A stretch of 64,000 nucleotides of DNA from Opacimonas sp014872805. GTDB lineage: Bacteria > Pseudomonadota > Gammaproteobacteria > Enterobacterales > Alteromonadaceae. The notes under the pieces were generated by a model that had not been told where the DNA came from, ran no database searches, and was given only the letters and a program-made list of their open reading frames with translations. The position numbers and the translations under genes are program-made. The stretch is taken from positions 341,944 to 405,943 of the forward strand of contig WKFN01000016.1 of NCBI GenBank assembly GCA_014872805.1, written 5' to 3'. Shown here piece by piece: positions 37,017-44,648 of the stretch. The number at the start of each line of letters is the position of its first letter. The first letter of the stretch is position 1.

Positions 37017-37418
37017 ATGAACGATTTTGTCAATATTTTGACTCATGGACGTCGCTTACAAGGCGCAACAAAATCACTAAGCCTTGATGAATTATTAGAT
37101 GTTCAAGAAAAATTGGCATCAGTTATCGAAAAGCGTCGCGAACAACTTGTTGCAGAACAAGCTGAGCTTGAGGAGAAAAAGGCTAAAATTGAAGCGATTC
37201 GTCAACAAATGATCGAAGCGGGTCTCGATATTTCTGACTTCGATGCTGAACATAATTTAAAACCAAAACAATCACGTCGCAAAGGGCAAAAACGTCCTGT
37301 TCGTTATGTAATAACCAAAGATGGCCAAGAAACTGAGTGGACAGGTATTGGTCGTATGCCATTAGTATTCCGTGACGTGTTAGAGTCCGGCGGTTCTTTG
37401 GAAGATTACGCTGTTTAG
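37017..37418 (+). CDS. hns: H-NS family nucleoid-structuring protein
   Basis: A 133-residue H-NS-type protein. Residues 20-68 form a charged coiled coil for oligomerisation; a basic linker (83-95) leads to the C-terminal DNA-binding domain, with the AT-hook-like WTGIGRMP at 108-115 in the position of the H-NS TWTGQGRTP loop. It binds AT-rich DNA and silences it. The gene has an excellent sigma-70 promoter just upstream. The AT-rich remnant upstream could itself be a target. Confidence 0.9.
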   Translation: MNDFVNILTHGRRLQGATKSLSLDELLDVQEKLASVIEKRREQLVAEQAELEEKKAKIEAIRQQMIEAGLDISDFDAEHNLKPKQSRRKGQKRPVRYVITKDGQETEWTGIGRMPLVFRDVLESGGSLEDYAV

Positions 37419-37441
37419 TTTTTTTGATAACAATCTTTAAA

Positions 37442-38227
37442 ATGCGCCAATCAATGCATTTATGTCATACCCAAACAATGACCCATTCGTCATCTGATGA
37501 GTGGGTTATTCTTATTCATGGATTATTTGGGGATTTAGATAATCTAAAAAATCTCGGCAAAGAGCTCAATCGATTTGCAAATGTATTATTAATCGACTTA
37601 CCAGATCATGGTCAGTCTCCAGCGACTGATTCGTTTGATTTTGTGGTTTACTCACAAATGATTGCTGATACTATCAAAGCTAAGAATATTGATCATCTGC
37701 ACATAGTCGGTCATTCATTAGGTGGCAAAATAGCCATGGCCATGGCATTAAATAATAGGTTGGACATCCAGTCATTAGTTGTTGCTGATATTGCACCAGT
37801 TGCCTATCCGCCTCGACACGATACCGTTTTCAATGCATTAAACCAAGTAGAACTCGATGCAGTGCAAAACCGTTCAGAGGTAAAAACCCTATTTGATAAG
37901 GCCCTACAAGACGAGGGCACGAGACAGTTTTTACTTAAATCCCTCAAACAAAAAGACGGCAAGTGGCATTGGGCATTTAATTTACCCCTTTTACAGCGCG
38001 ATTACGCCAAACTAATTGATTGGCCGTTCACAGGTTTGCATGCTGCTGTGCCAACACTATTTATCAAAGGCAGTGATTCTGATTACATACAACCCTCCAT
38101 GCAAAGCGCTATTATTTCTAGTTTCCCTAATGCCAAAGCACATATCATTGAGGCTGCAGGTCACTGGTTGCACGCTCAAAAACCCGTCGTATTTAATCGG
38201 GTTGTTGCGAGATTCTTACAGTCATAA
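37442..38227 (+). CDS. ybfF: YbfF-like alpha/beta-hydrolase (esterase)
   Basis: About 260 residues of an alpha/beta-hydrolase. The oxyanion segment HGLFGDLDNL, the nucleophile elbow GHSLGGK, DIAPVAYP and the catalytic histidine in AAGHWLHAQKP match E. coli YbfF along the whole length. The start is unclear: ATG at 37442, 37454 or 37478 or a TTG at 37424 are possible and no strong ribosome site decides. YbfF hydrolyses acyl thioesters or short esters. The group ybfF-DUF2788-fldA-fur is conserved in Alteromonadales-like genomes. Confidence 0.9.
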   Translation: MRQSMHLCHTQTMTHSSSDEWVILIHGLFGDLDNLKNLGKELNRFANVLLIDLPDHGQSPATDSFDFVVYSQMIADTIKAKNIDHLHIVGHSLGGKIAMAMALNNRLDIQSLVVADIAPVAYPPRHDTVFNALNQVELDAVQNRSEVKTLFDKALQDEGTRQFLLKSLKQKDGKWHWAFNLPLLQRDYAKLIDWPFTGLHAAVPTLFIKGSDSDYIQPSMQSAIISSFPNAKAHIIEAAGHWLHAQKPVVFNRVVARFLQS

Positions 38228-38248
38228 ACTTGATTTAGCACAAGTTTA
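38225..38248 (+). terminator. Possible terminator after ybfF
   Basis: An 8-base perfect stem (38225-38232 with 38241-38248) starting at the ybfF stop codon. The T content after it is weak (tcttcatt), so termination is uncertain. Confidence 0.4.
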
Positions 38249-38330
38249 TCTTCATTAAGTCCAACATATAGTGCGAAAACGTCCCGCCTTATGCTAAAAT
38301 GCTCTTAGAATATTTAACTATTTATCACAG

Positions 38331-38552
38331 ATGTTAGCAGAACATTTTGAATTAATTGAAAGCGTAATGATGAACTTGGGTTTGTTGATCCTGTTTTTGT
38401 TAATGGGATTTGCCGTTCATGATGTACTCAAAAAAAACGACGTCCCATTTATCGGCCGAGCCGTTGCCTATGGTGTGCTTGGTCTTGGTGCATTAGGTTT
38501 TGTCGCAAAAGGGTTGATTCAAATATTCTGGGTATCCAGTGGTGTCAATTAA
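38331..38552 (+). CDS. DUF2788 small membrane protein
   Basis: A 73-residue protein with two predicted membrane helices (about 14-32 and 46-68) separated by a short charged loop (DVLKKNDVPFIGR). It matches the DUF2788 family, which has no known function. Its position between ybfF and fldA is conserved and it lies 15 bases before fldA, so co-transcription with flavodoxin is likely. Confidence 0.85.
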   Translation: MLAEHFELIESVMMNLGLLILFLLMGFAVHDVLKKNDVPFIGRAVAYGVLGLGALGFVAKGLIQIFWVSSGVN

Positions 38553-38567
38553 GTCTTGGAGTAAATA

Positions 38568-39092
38568 ATGGCAAGTGTCGGTTTATTTTTTGGTAGTGAT
38601 ACGGGCAACACTGAGCATGTTGCAAAGATGATCCAAAAAGAGCTAGGAAAAAATCTAATTGAGGTACACGACATCGCCAAAAGTACCAAAGAAGAGATTG
38701 CTGAGTTTGACTTACTTCTTTTTGGGATTCCAACTTGGTATTACGGTGAAGCTCAGTGTGATTGGGATGATTTTTTTCCAGAACTAGAAGAAATTGATTT
38801 CAATGATAAGTTGGTTGCGATTTTTGGTTGCGGTGATCAAGAAGACTATGCTGAGTACTTTTTAGATGCGATGGGCATGGTAAGAGATATTGTAGAAGCT
38901 AAAGGTGCTATTTTGATCGGACAATGGTCCACCGATGGATATGATTTTGAAGCATCAAAGGGAATGGCAGATGACACCCACTTTGTTGGTTTAGGAATTG
39001 ATGAAGACCGGCAGCCGGAGTTGACAGAAGAACGTGTCAAAAACTGGTGTGCGCAGATCCGTGAAGAGATGTGTTTATCTGAATTAGCTTAA
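38568..39092 (+). CDS. fldA: Flavodoxin
   Basis: A 174-residue long-chain flavodoxin (E. coli FldA 176). The FMN phosphate loop GSDTGNTEHVA is at 9-19, and the isoalloxazine-binding loops include PTWYYGEAQCDWDDF and GCGDQEDYAEYF. It carries electrons for radical enzymes and replaces ferredoxin when iron is scarce. The next gene is fur, a linkage known from E. coli. An SD-like GGAG lies before the ATG. Confidence 0.96.
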   Translation: MASVGLFFGSDTGNTEHVAKMIQKELGKNLIEVHDIAKSTKEEIAEFDLLLFGIPTWYYGEAQCDWDDFFPELEEIDFNDKLVAIFGCGDQEDYAEYFLDAMGMVRDIVEAKGAILIGQWSTDGYDFEASKGMADDTHFVGLGIDEDRQPELTEERVKNWCAQIREEMCLSELA

Positions 39093-39109
39093 ACTCTATG
39101 CAAAGCTTT

Positions 39110-39139
39110 AAAAAGGCACGGGTTATCCTGTGCCTTTTT
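39110..39139 (+). terminator. Rho-independent terminator between fldA and fur
   Basis: A stem of about 13 bases with one G-T pair (from 39110 to 39139), ending in five T, 17 bases after the fldA stop. fur therefore probably has its own promoter within the 70 bases before its ATG. Confidence 0.85.
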
Positions 39140-39208
39140 ATTTTATGGGTGAAATTTGTTGTAAGTTTGCTTATACTCTTTGTCAAAATCAGAATTGGGA
39201 TTGCCATC

Positions 39209-39634
39209 ATGGATCAAAATAAAGAACTAAAAAAAGCAGGCTTAAAAGTCACTCTCCCCAGACTTAAAATCCTTGAAATATTGCAACAGCCCAACAACCA
39301 ACACATCAGTGCTGAAGATGTTTATAAGATTCTTTTGGAACAGGATGAAGACATCGGGTTGGCAACTGTTTATCGTGTTCTCAACCAGTTTGACGATGCA
39401 GGGATTCTTATTCGACACCATTTTGAAGGTGGTAAATCAGTATTTGAAATCAGTCAAAAAGAACACCATGACCATTTGGTATGCTTAACTTGTGGTAAGG
39501 TGGTTGAGTTCGAAGACCCATTTATTGAACAACGTCAAATCGAAGTTGCCAAAGAGAACAATATGTCTCTTACACATCACTCATTATATTTATATGGTGA
39601 GTGCAATAAAGACAACTGCGAAAATAACGACTAA
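39209..39634 (+). CDS. fur: Ferric uptake regulator
   Basis: A 141-residue Fur (E. coli 148). The start MDQNKELKKAGLKVTLPR matches the family; the frame stays open 37 codons upstream, but that part is hydrophobic and overlaps the terminator. The winged helix includes ISAEDVYKILLE and ATVYRVLNQF; metal sites include the histidines of HHDH and the cysteine pair CLTCG with a second pair CNKDNC at the end. It represses iron genes when Fe2+ is bound. It is convergent with pxpC, overlapping by 4 bases. Confidence 0.95.
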   Translation: MDQNKELKKAGLKVTLPRLKILEILQQPNNQHISAEDVYKILLEQDEDIGLATVYRVLNQFDDAGILIRHHFEGGKSVFEISQKEHHDHLVCLTCGKVVEFEDPFIEQRQIEVAKENNMSLTHHSLYLYGECNKDNCENND

Positions 39635-40554
39635 TTTTTCGTTTCTAATCGATCTTTGTCCTGCGCCAACTGCACATGCCATTTGCTGTGCGCAGTTTCT
39701 GGTTCAGTCCATTCAAATGTTAACTCGTCATTCATTTGTACTAGTTGCGTAATACTCAAACGTGACAAACAGCCAATGATTGGGTAACCTCCGGTGGTTT
39801 GCTTATCCGCAAGTAACACAATTGGCAGTCCATCTTTTGGAACTTGAATCGCACCTAATGCAATCGGTTGGGACTCTGTAATGGTAGGCGTTTCAAGCAG
39901 TGTTTCAGATTTTAAGCGATAGCCCATTCTGTCAGCTTTACTGGATATTTTGTACTGTGCTGAAGTGAATTTCATCTTATTGACCACGTCAAATTTTGTA
40001 TATTGATATGCTGGAATAACTGATAAATTCGGATTCAGAGTGTTTTGCCAAGCTGGAGTGAAGTGCATGTTTTTGTAAGGCAATACTTTAGGCTCAATCA
40101 TCGCACAAGAATACGGCGCTCGTAACATCTTTCCATCGAGGTATTCACCACCAAATTCTTCTCTAGCCACACAACATGTACTGTCTAATACTTTCGGTAA
40201 TGAAAATTGCGTACTAAAACATAAATAAATTATTTTCCCGCAATTTGGCAGGCCAACTGTCACGGTTTGCTTAGGTAAAACAGGAATGATTTCGTAGCTT
40301 GAATAGATCTTGTCTGCAACATTTATATCTACTGCAGCACCGGTAATACAAAAACTTACAGGAGCATTTACCGTAAATTGAAGCCCCCCGCGACTTTCGA
40401 GTTGTACTTTTGCGTATTCACCGAGAAGATATTGGTTGTGACGAAAACTCAACTCATCTAATGGCCCAGATAAAGTAACTGCCATATTCCCTACCATACG
40501 ACGATTGCGGTCGACCCACAGCGAAGGCGTATTGATCATGGAAAACTCAAGCAT
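39631..40554 (-). CDS. pxpC: 5-oxoprolinase subunit C (biotin-dependent carboxylase-like, KipA family)
   Basis: A 307-residue KipA-family protein with GPLDELSFRHNQYLLGE near the N-terminus, which corresponds to the GPxD block of the family, and the LADKQTTGGYPIIG segment near the C-terminus. With PxpA and PxpB it makes the ATP-dependent prokaryotic 5-oxoprolinase, which opens pyroglutamate to glutamate. The start at 40554 overlaps the end of pxpB by 8 bases, so coupled translation is likely. It is the last gene of the operon pxpA-pxpB-pxpC. Confidence 0.88.
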   Translation of the reverse strand: MLEFSMINTPSLWVDRNRRMVGNMAVTLSGPLDELSFRHNQYLLGEYAKVQLESRGGLQFTVNAPVSFCITGAAVDINVADKIYSSYEIIPVLPKQTVTVGLPNCGKIIYLCFSTQFSLPKVLDSTCCVAREEFGGEYLDGKMLRAPYSCAMIEPKVLPYKNMHFTPAWQNTLNPNLSVIPAYQYTKFDVVNKMKFTSAQYKISSKADRMGYRLKSETLLETPTITESQPIALGAIQVPKDGLPIVLLADKQTTGGYPIIGCLSRLSITQLVQMNDELTFEWTEPETAHSKWHVQLAQDKDRLETKN

Positions 40555-41188
40555 GACGCCCCACAAATTTAAAATGAACTGTGTCGCCTAATTGCAAAAG
40601 ACTAGGAGGTTTTTGCATCACGTCAAATAGCGTTTGCTCACAATGTCCAAGTAAATACCATCCACCTGGTGATACTTTGGGATAAATGGCGGCGTATTCA
40701 CTTGCAATGGCAAAACTACCTGCTGGTACGGCTGTTCTTGGAGTGGCTTTACGTGGGAGATGCAATGATTTAGGCAGACCAGACAAATACGAGAAACCCG
40801 GAGCAAAACCATTGGCACTGACCACAAATTCAATATTACCTAGCGCGTCATAAAGCGTTTTTGCATCCATTGCAACGTGTTTAAGTACTTCATCAAGATC
40901 TAGTGCACACTCTGTGTCAATTGTGAGTTGATGATGCCTACTTGTTTGCGTGTGTCGGCCAATCAAACAAAAAGTTTGGGCGATTGAACGGCGTATTTGC
41001 CATGGGTCAAACTCGTCTTGGGTGACTAACATGACACTATTTGAAACCATGACGCAATCGCGTAACCAGTCAGGGGAATGAGTGGTCAATCCCCTCACCC
41101 ATTCAGTCACTTTCAGAGATGAATTACGTGGCGTGCAGAGCCAAGAGTTTTCATTTAGACGCTCTATAGCTAAATCCGTTATCTGCAT
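40547..41188 (-). CDS. pxpB: 5-oxoprolinase subunit B (KipI family)
   Basis: A 213-residue KipI-like protein. Family marks are EYVVSANGFAPGFSYLSGLP-type sequence in the centre (here FVVSANGFAPGFSYLSGLP, with LPRK following) and PAGSFAIASEYAAIYP, PGGWYLLG near the end. It is half of the PxpB-PxpC pair of 5-oxoprolinase. It overlaps pxpA upstream by 10 bases and pxpC downstream by 8. Confidence 0.9.
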   Translation of the reverse strand: MQITDLAIERLNENSWLCTPRNSSLKVTEWVRGLTTHSPDWLRDCVMVSNSVMLVTQDEFDPWQIRRSIAQTFCLIGRHTQTSRHHQLTIDTECALDLDEVLKHVAMDAKTLYDALGNIEFVVSANGFAPGFSYLSGLPKSLHLPRKATPRTAVPAGSFAIASEYAAIYPKVSPGGWYLLGHCEQTLFDVMQKPPSLLQLGDTVHFKFVGRHA

Positions 41189-41904
41189 GCGCGATAGACA
41201 GCTTTTATTAATTCTAAGGCATTCGGGGTATCAGAATGGACACATAGCGTATCTGCGTGTAGCACCAATTCATCGCCTTCAACCGTAGTAACAGGTAAAC
41301 CGTTTGCAACGTTTTGGGCTTGAGCTTGGGCCTCGATAAGTGTCAAAACCGAATTCTGTTGAGAGCGTGCCACTAGTTCTCCAGTATTGTGATAAGCGCG
41401 ATCAGCAAACGCTTCAAACTGCAAATTTAACCCAACCTGTTCAGCATCTTCGACCATTTCATTTGATTTAATAAACGCTGGCACCATGCAAGATAAATCC
41501 TGTTCGAAGTCTTTAATAGCTTGAAATAGCGTTTTGCGAATTTGGGTATCACTCACCATGTCATGATACAGCGCACCGTGAGGTTTTACATAGCTTAAGG
41601 TGCACTCATAGCGCTGACATAAACCGTGAAGCAACGCAATTTGATAGGTGATACAATCAGCCAACTCAGATGCTGACATTCGCATATGGCGACGGCCAAA
41701 TCCCTGTCTATCGGGGTAACTTGGGTGCGCTCCAATCGTCACATGATGCTGTTTGGCTAATTTAAGGGTGTGAATGGTTTCGACTGGATCACCTGCGTGC
41801 ATACCACATGCAATATTTGCTTGATCAATATACGGCATAATGGCATTAGTATCGCACAGCTGATAACGACCGAAGCCCTCTCCTAAATCACAATTTATCT
41901 TCAC
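41179..41904 (-). CDS. pxpA: 5-oxoprolinase subunit A (LamB/YcsF family)
   Basis: A 241-residue LamB/YcsF protein (E. coli PxpA 244). Conserved segments are INCDLGEGFG at the N-terminus, ANIACGMHAGDP, IGAHPSYPDRQGFGRR and KPHGALYHD. The start is the GTG at 41904, directly before KINCDLGEG; the open frame runs further upstream but over the divergent cvfB promoter and gene. It forms the first gene of a tightly overlapped operon; in E. coli the order is B-C-A, here it is A-B-C. Confidence 0.92.
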   Translation of the reverse strand: MKINCDLGEGFGRYQLCDTNAIMPYIDQANIACGMHAGDPVETIHTLKLAKQHHVTIGAHPSYPDRQGFGRRHMRMSASELADCITYQIALLHGLCQRYECTLSYVKPHGALYHDMVSDTQIRKTLFQAIKDFEQDLSCMVPAFIKSNEMVEDAEQVGLNLQFEAFADRAYHNTGELVARSQQNSVLTLIEAQAQAQNVANGLPVTTVEGDELVLHADTLCVHSDTPNALELIKAVYRACR

Positions 41905-41974
41905 GAGATTCCCATTAATAAATAATTTCAGGTAATATAAACGATTATATAAATCTAGACCATAAGCATAATGT

Positions 41975-42628
41975 ATGAGCCACCCATTTACCCCTCTTGT
42001 CGGAACCATCATCCGACAACCCGTAAAACACATCACTGAGTTTGGTGTATTTTTAGCTATGGATGAGAACGAGGATTTACTGATCCCAGAGCGACATTTA
42101 CAGCAAGCTGTGAACATTGGAGACATGCTCTATGTCTACGTATTTTATGAGGACAATACAGATCGTATTTTGGGTAGTACGAAGCTATCACATTACCTAC
42201 CTGAACTAGACAAAACGGGGGAATTTGCCCAGGGGCAAAGTGTCGTTTTGCACATATTTGCTGCTTCCGATTTAGGCTACAAAGTCATCGTTGATGGCAC
42301 GCATTTGGGATTGTTATTCAAAGTGGATGCATTAGGCAGCAGACGGATTGGTGACGAATGTCAGGGCTTTATTAAACAGGTTCGAGAAGATGGTAAAATC
42401 GATGTTTGTTTACAGCTTCACACACCCGACGCGCGAAAATCTCTAGAAGAACAAATTTTGGATGCGCTCGAGTCACATAATGGGCTGTTGACTATCACGG
42501 ATAAAAGTAGCCCTGAAGAAATCCAGCACGCTTTTCATGTCAGTAAAGGCAGTTACAAAAAAGCCATTGGCGCACTATACAAACAAAAGAAAATCATTCT
42601 TAACCCAGAATTTATAAAACTCGTATAG
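41975..42628 (+). CDS. CvfB-like S1 domain / winged-helix RNA-binding protein
   Basis: A 217-residue protein of the CvfB/YitL type. An N-terminal S1-like domain (GTIIRQPVKHITEFGVFLAM), a second OB-like region (GLLFKVDALGSRRIGDECQGFI) and a C-terminal winged helix (about 145-217, with ISKGSYKKAIGALYKQK-like sequence; here VSKGSYKKAIGAL) are visible. It is shorter than the roughly 280-residue Gram-positive CvfB, consistent with loss of one S1-like repeat. The family binds RNA; the target is unknown. It is divergent from pxpA. Confidence 0.82.
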   Translation: MSHPFTPLVGTIIRQPVKHITEFGVFLAMDENEDLLIPERHLQQAVNIGDMLYVYVFYEDNTDRILGSTKLSHYLPELDKTGEFAQGQSVVLHIFAASDLGYKVIVDGTHLGLLFKVDALGSRRIGDECQGFIKQVREDGKIDVCLQLHTPDARKSLEEQILDALESHNGLLTITDKSSPEEIQHAFHVSKGSYKKAIGALYKQKKIILNPEFIKLV

Positions 42629-42781
42629 GTGCATAAATGCAAGCACCTGTTAATTTGGACTTAACTGTAGAGTTTTTTATACAAAATATTTTTTGTGATC
42701 GGTAAATATCATTCTAATTAACACAATTAAGTATACGTTAATAGACAATATAGATTATAATTCTACGTGAAGCTGATTTGG

Positions 42782-42853
42782 TGGCAGATAGTACGAGATT
42801 GAGACTACCGTCACAAGATAACGGCCACTTAACGTGCCTCATACTATCTGCCA
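42782..42853. repeat. Long inverted repeat enclosing smaller hairpins
   Basis: The arms TGGCAGATAGTA (42782-42793) and TACTATCTGCCA (42842-42853) are perfect inverted repeats and extend inward by GAG/CTC across one mismatch, giving 15 pairs of 16. The 40-base interior contains two further possible hairpins: CCGT/ACGG with a 9-base loop (about 42808-42824) and CAC/GTG. The fold would be a branched structure. It may be a small RNA, part of a leader or a degenerate mobile repeat; the sequence alone does not tell. Confidence 0.6.
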
Positions 42854-42861
42854 TTGTTATA

Positions 42862-42877
42862 ATTAACTATAGTTAAT
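42862..42877. repeat. Perfect 16-base palindrome
   Basis: attaactatagttaat reads the same on both strands, and the flanks continue an imperfect dyad (attg...caat) to about 36 bases. It could be an operator for a dimeric regulator or part of the neighbouring structured element. No nearby gene starts immediately after it. Confidence 0.45.
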
Positions 42878-42931
42878 AGTTGTCAATTTGATATTAGGCA
42901 AAAGTTTAAAATTACACTCAAATTGAACTTT

Positions 42932-42970
42932 AAAAAAAACGCACTGAACTACAAAATTCGGTGCGTTTTA
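42932..42970 (-). terminator. Rho-independent terminator after the fumarase gene
   Basis: A 13-base stem with one G-T pair (42936-42948 with 42957-42969). On the minus strand it runs into eight T (complement of 42932-42939), 15 bases past the fumarase stop. Confidence 0.85.
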
Positions 42971-42984
42971 TTTATGTGTTTAAA

Positions 42985-44499
42985 TTAGTTTTTTTCAGCG
43001 ATTTTGACTTTCCAAATATCCGGTCCGATCGCATGTGCATTTTGCCCTTCAGAATCCACGGCAACCGTGACTGGCATATCTTCTACTTCGAACTTGTAAA
43101 TGGCTTCCATACCCAAATCTTCAAACGCTACCACACGCGCTTTCTTGATTGCTTTTGACACGAGGTAGGCAGCGCCACCGACAGCCATTAAATAAGCTGA
43201 TTTATGTTTGGCTATACTTTCAACTGTTGCTGGACCGCGCTCAGCTTTACCAATCATACCTAGTAAACCGGTCTTCTCTAGCATCATGTCAGTAAATTTA
43301 TCCATCCGTGTTGCCGTGGTCGGGCCTGCTGGGCCCACTACTTCGTCACCAACGGCATCTACCGGACCAACGTAGTAAATAAATTTATTCGTTAAATCTA
43401 CACCAGCTGGTAAACCTTCACCATTATCAAACATAGTTTGAATACGTTTATGAGCGGCATCACGTCCGGTAAGCATTTTACCATTTAGTAATAACGTTTC
43501 ACCGACCTTCCATTCTTGAATGGCTTCTGGAGTCAACTCATCTAAATTAACGCGGCGGGTATTTTCACCTACTTCCCAAGTCACTTCTGGCCAGTCTTCT
43601 AATTTTGGTGGCTTAAGTTCAGCTGGACCTGAACCATCTAAATGGAAATGCGCATGACGAGTAGCCGCACAATTTGGAATCATAACAACTGGTTTAGAGG
43701 CAGCATGTGTTGGCACAGATTTGACTTTGATGTCAACGACCGTAGTTAAACCGCCTAAGCCTTGGGCCCCAATACCTAATGCATTAACGCGCTTAAAGAT
43801 CTCAACTCGAAGTTTTTCTTCAGTCGTTTCTGGGCCTCGCTCAATTAACTCATGAATATCAACGGGATCCATTAAGCTCTCTTTAGCAAGTACTGCCGCT
43901 TTTTCAGCCGTTCCGCCAATGCCGAGCCCCAACATCCCCGGAGGACACCAACCTGCGCCCATGGTAGGGACTGTTTTGGCGACCCACTCAGCAATATCAT
44001 CAGATGGATTCAACATCACCATCTTAGATTTATTCTCTGAACCACCACCTTTCGCAGCAATCATCACTTCTACCTGATTACCTGGTACCATATCGATGTG
44101 AACCACTGCTGGTGAGTTATCTTTGGTATTGATGCGTTTTCCAGCGGGATCTGCCACTATTGAAGCTCGCAAAGGATTATCTTGATTGTTGTAAGCTTGG
44201 CGAGTACCTTCATCGACCATTTGTTGAACAGTCATATCGTGTTTGTCCCACTGCACTTCCATACCAATTTTGACGAAGCAGGTCACAATACCTGTGTCTT
44301 GACAAATAGGACGTTTGCCTTCTGCTGACATACGAGAATTGATTAAAATTTGCGCCATAGCGTCTTTAGCTGCTTGGCTTTCCTCGCGATGGTAAGCGTC
44401 CTCAACAGCTTTGATATAATCTAATGGGTGGTAGTAAGAAATAAACTGCAACGAATCAGCGATGCTTTCAATAAAATCTGCTTGGCGAATGACCGTCAT
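42985..44499 (-). CDS. fumA: Class I fumarate hydratase (4Fe-4S)
   Basis: A 504-residue class I fumarase, somewhat shorter than E. coli FumA/FumB (548) but with both domains. The N-terminal part has CQDTGIVTCFVKIG with a cluster cysteine and GGGSENKSKM; the middle has GIGGTAEKAAVLAKE; and the C-terminal domain has GRDAAHKRIQ and YYVGPVDAVGDEVVGPAGPTTATRMD. It interconverts fumarate and malate in the TCA cycle and is oxygen-sensitive. The symbol is by family only. It has its own terminator and is divergent from pabB. Confidence 0.93.
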   Translation of the reverse strand: MTVIRQADFIESIADSLQFISYYHPLDYIKAVEDAYHREESQAAKDAMAQILINSRMSAEGKRPICQDTGIVTCFVKIGMEVQWDKHDMTVQQMVDEGTRQAYNNQDNPLRASIVADPAGKRINTKDNSPAVVHIDMVPGNQVEVMIAAKGGGSENKSKMVMLNPSDDIAEWVAKTVPTMGAGWCPPGMLGLGIGGTAEKAAVLAKESLMDPVDIHELIERGPETTEEKLRVEIFKRVNALGIGAQGLGGLTTVVDIKVKSVPTHAASKPVVMIPNCAATRHAHFHLDGSGPAELKPPKLEDWPEVTWEVGENTRRVNLDELTPEAIQEWKVGETLLLNGKMLTGRDAAHKRIQTMFDNGEGLPAGVDLTNKFIYYVGPVDAVGDEVVGPAGPTTATRMDKFTDMMLEKTGLLGMIGKAERGPATVESIAKHKSAYLMAVGGAAYLVSKAIKKARVVAFEDLGMEAIYKFEVEDMPVTVAVDSEGQNAHAIGPDIWKVKIAEKN

Positions 44500-44648
44500 T
44501 GTAACCTCAATGTTAAGATTTAAATTGGAATGTATTAGGTTATAATACTATTTTGTTAAGACAGTTACCAAGCCAAAAAGCTACAACTTTGGCCTAGGCT
44601 CTAACCTAAACAGCTATTAACTAATTTGACTATTATTAAAAGAGTGGT

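Larger units (their letters stand above)
42629..42984. other. 356-base intergenic region, no gene found
   Basis: No reading frame with coding character is present. The region is strongly AT-rich and contains, from left to right, AT-rich promoter-like sequence, a long inverted repeat (42782-42853), a 16-base palindrome (42862-42877) and the fumarase terminator (42932-42970). The structured part is described separately. Confidence 0.6.

Noticed and set aside
42862..42877. Phage or plasmid attachment site
   Set aside because: There is no integrase, no tRNA gene and no direct repeat nearby; the palindrome alone does not support it.
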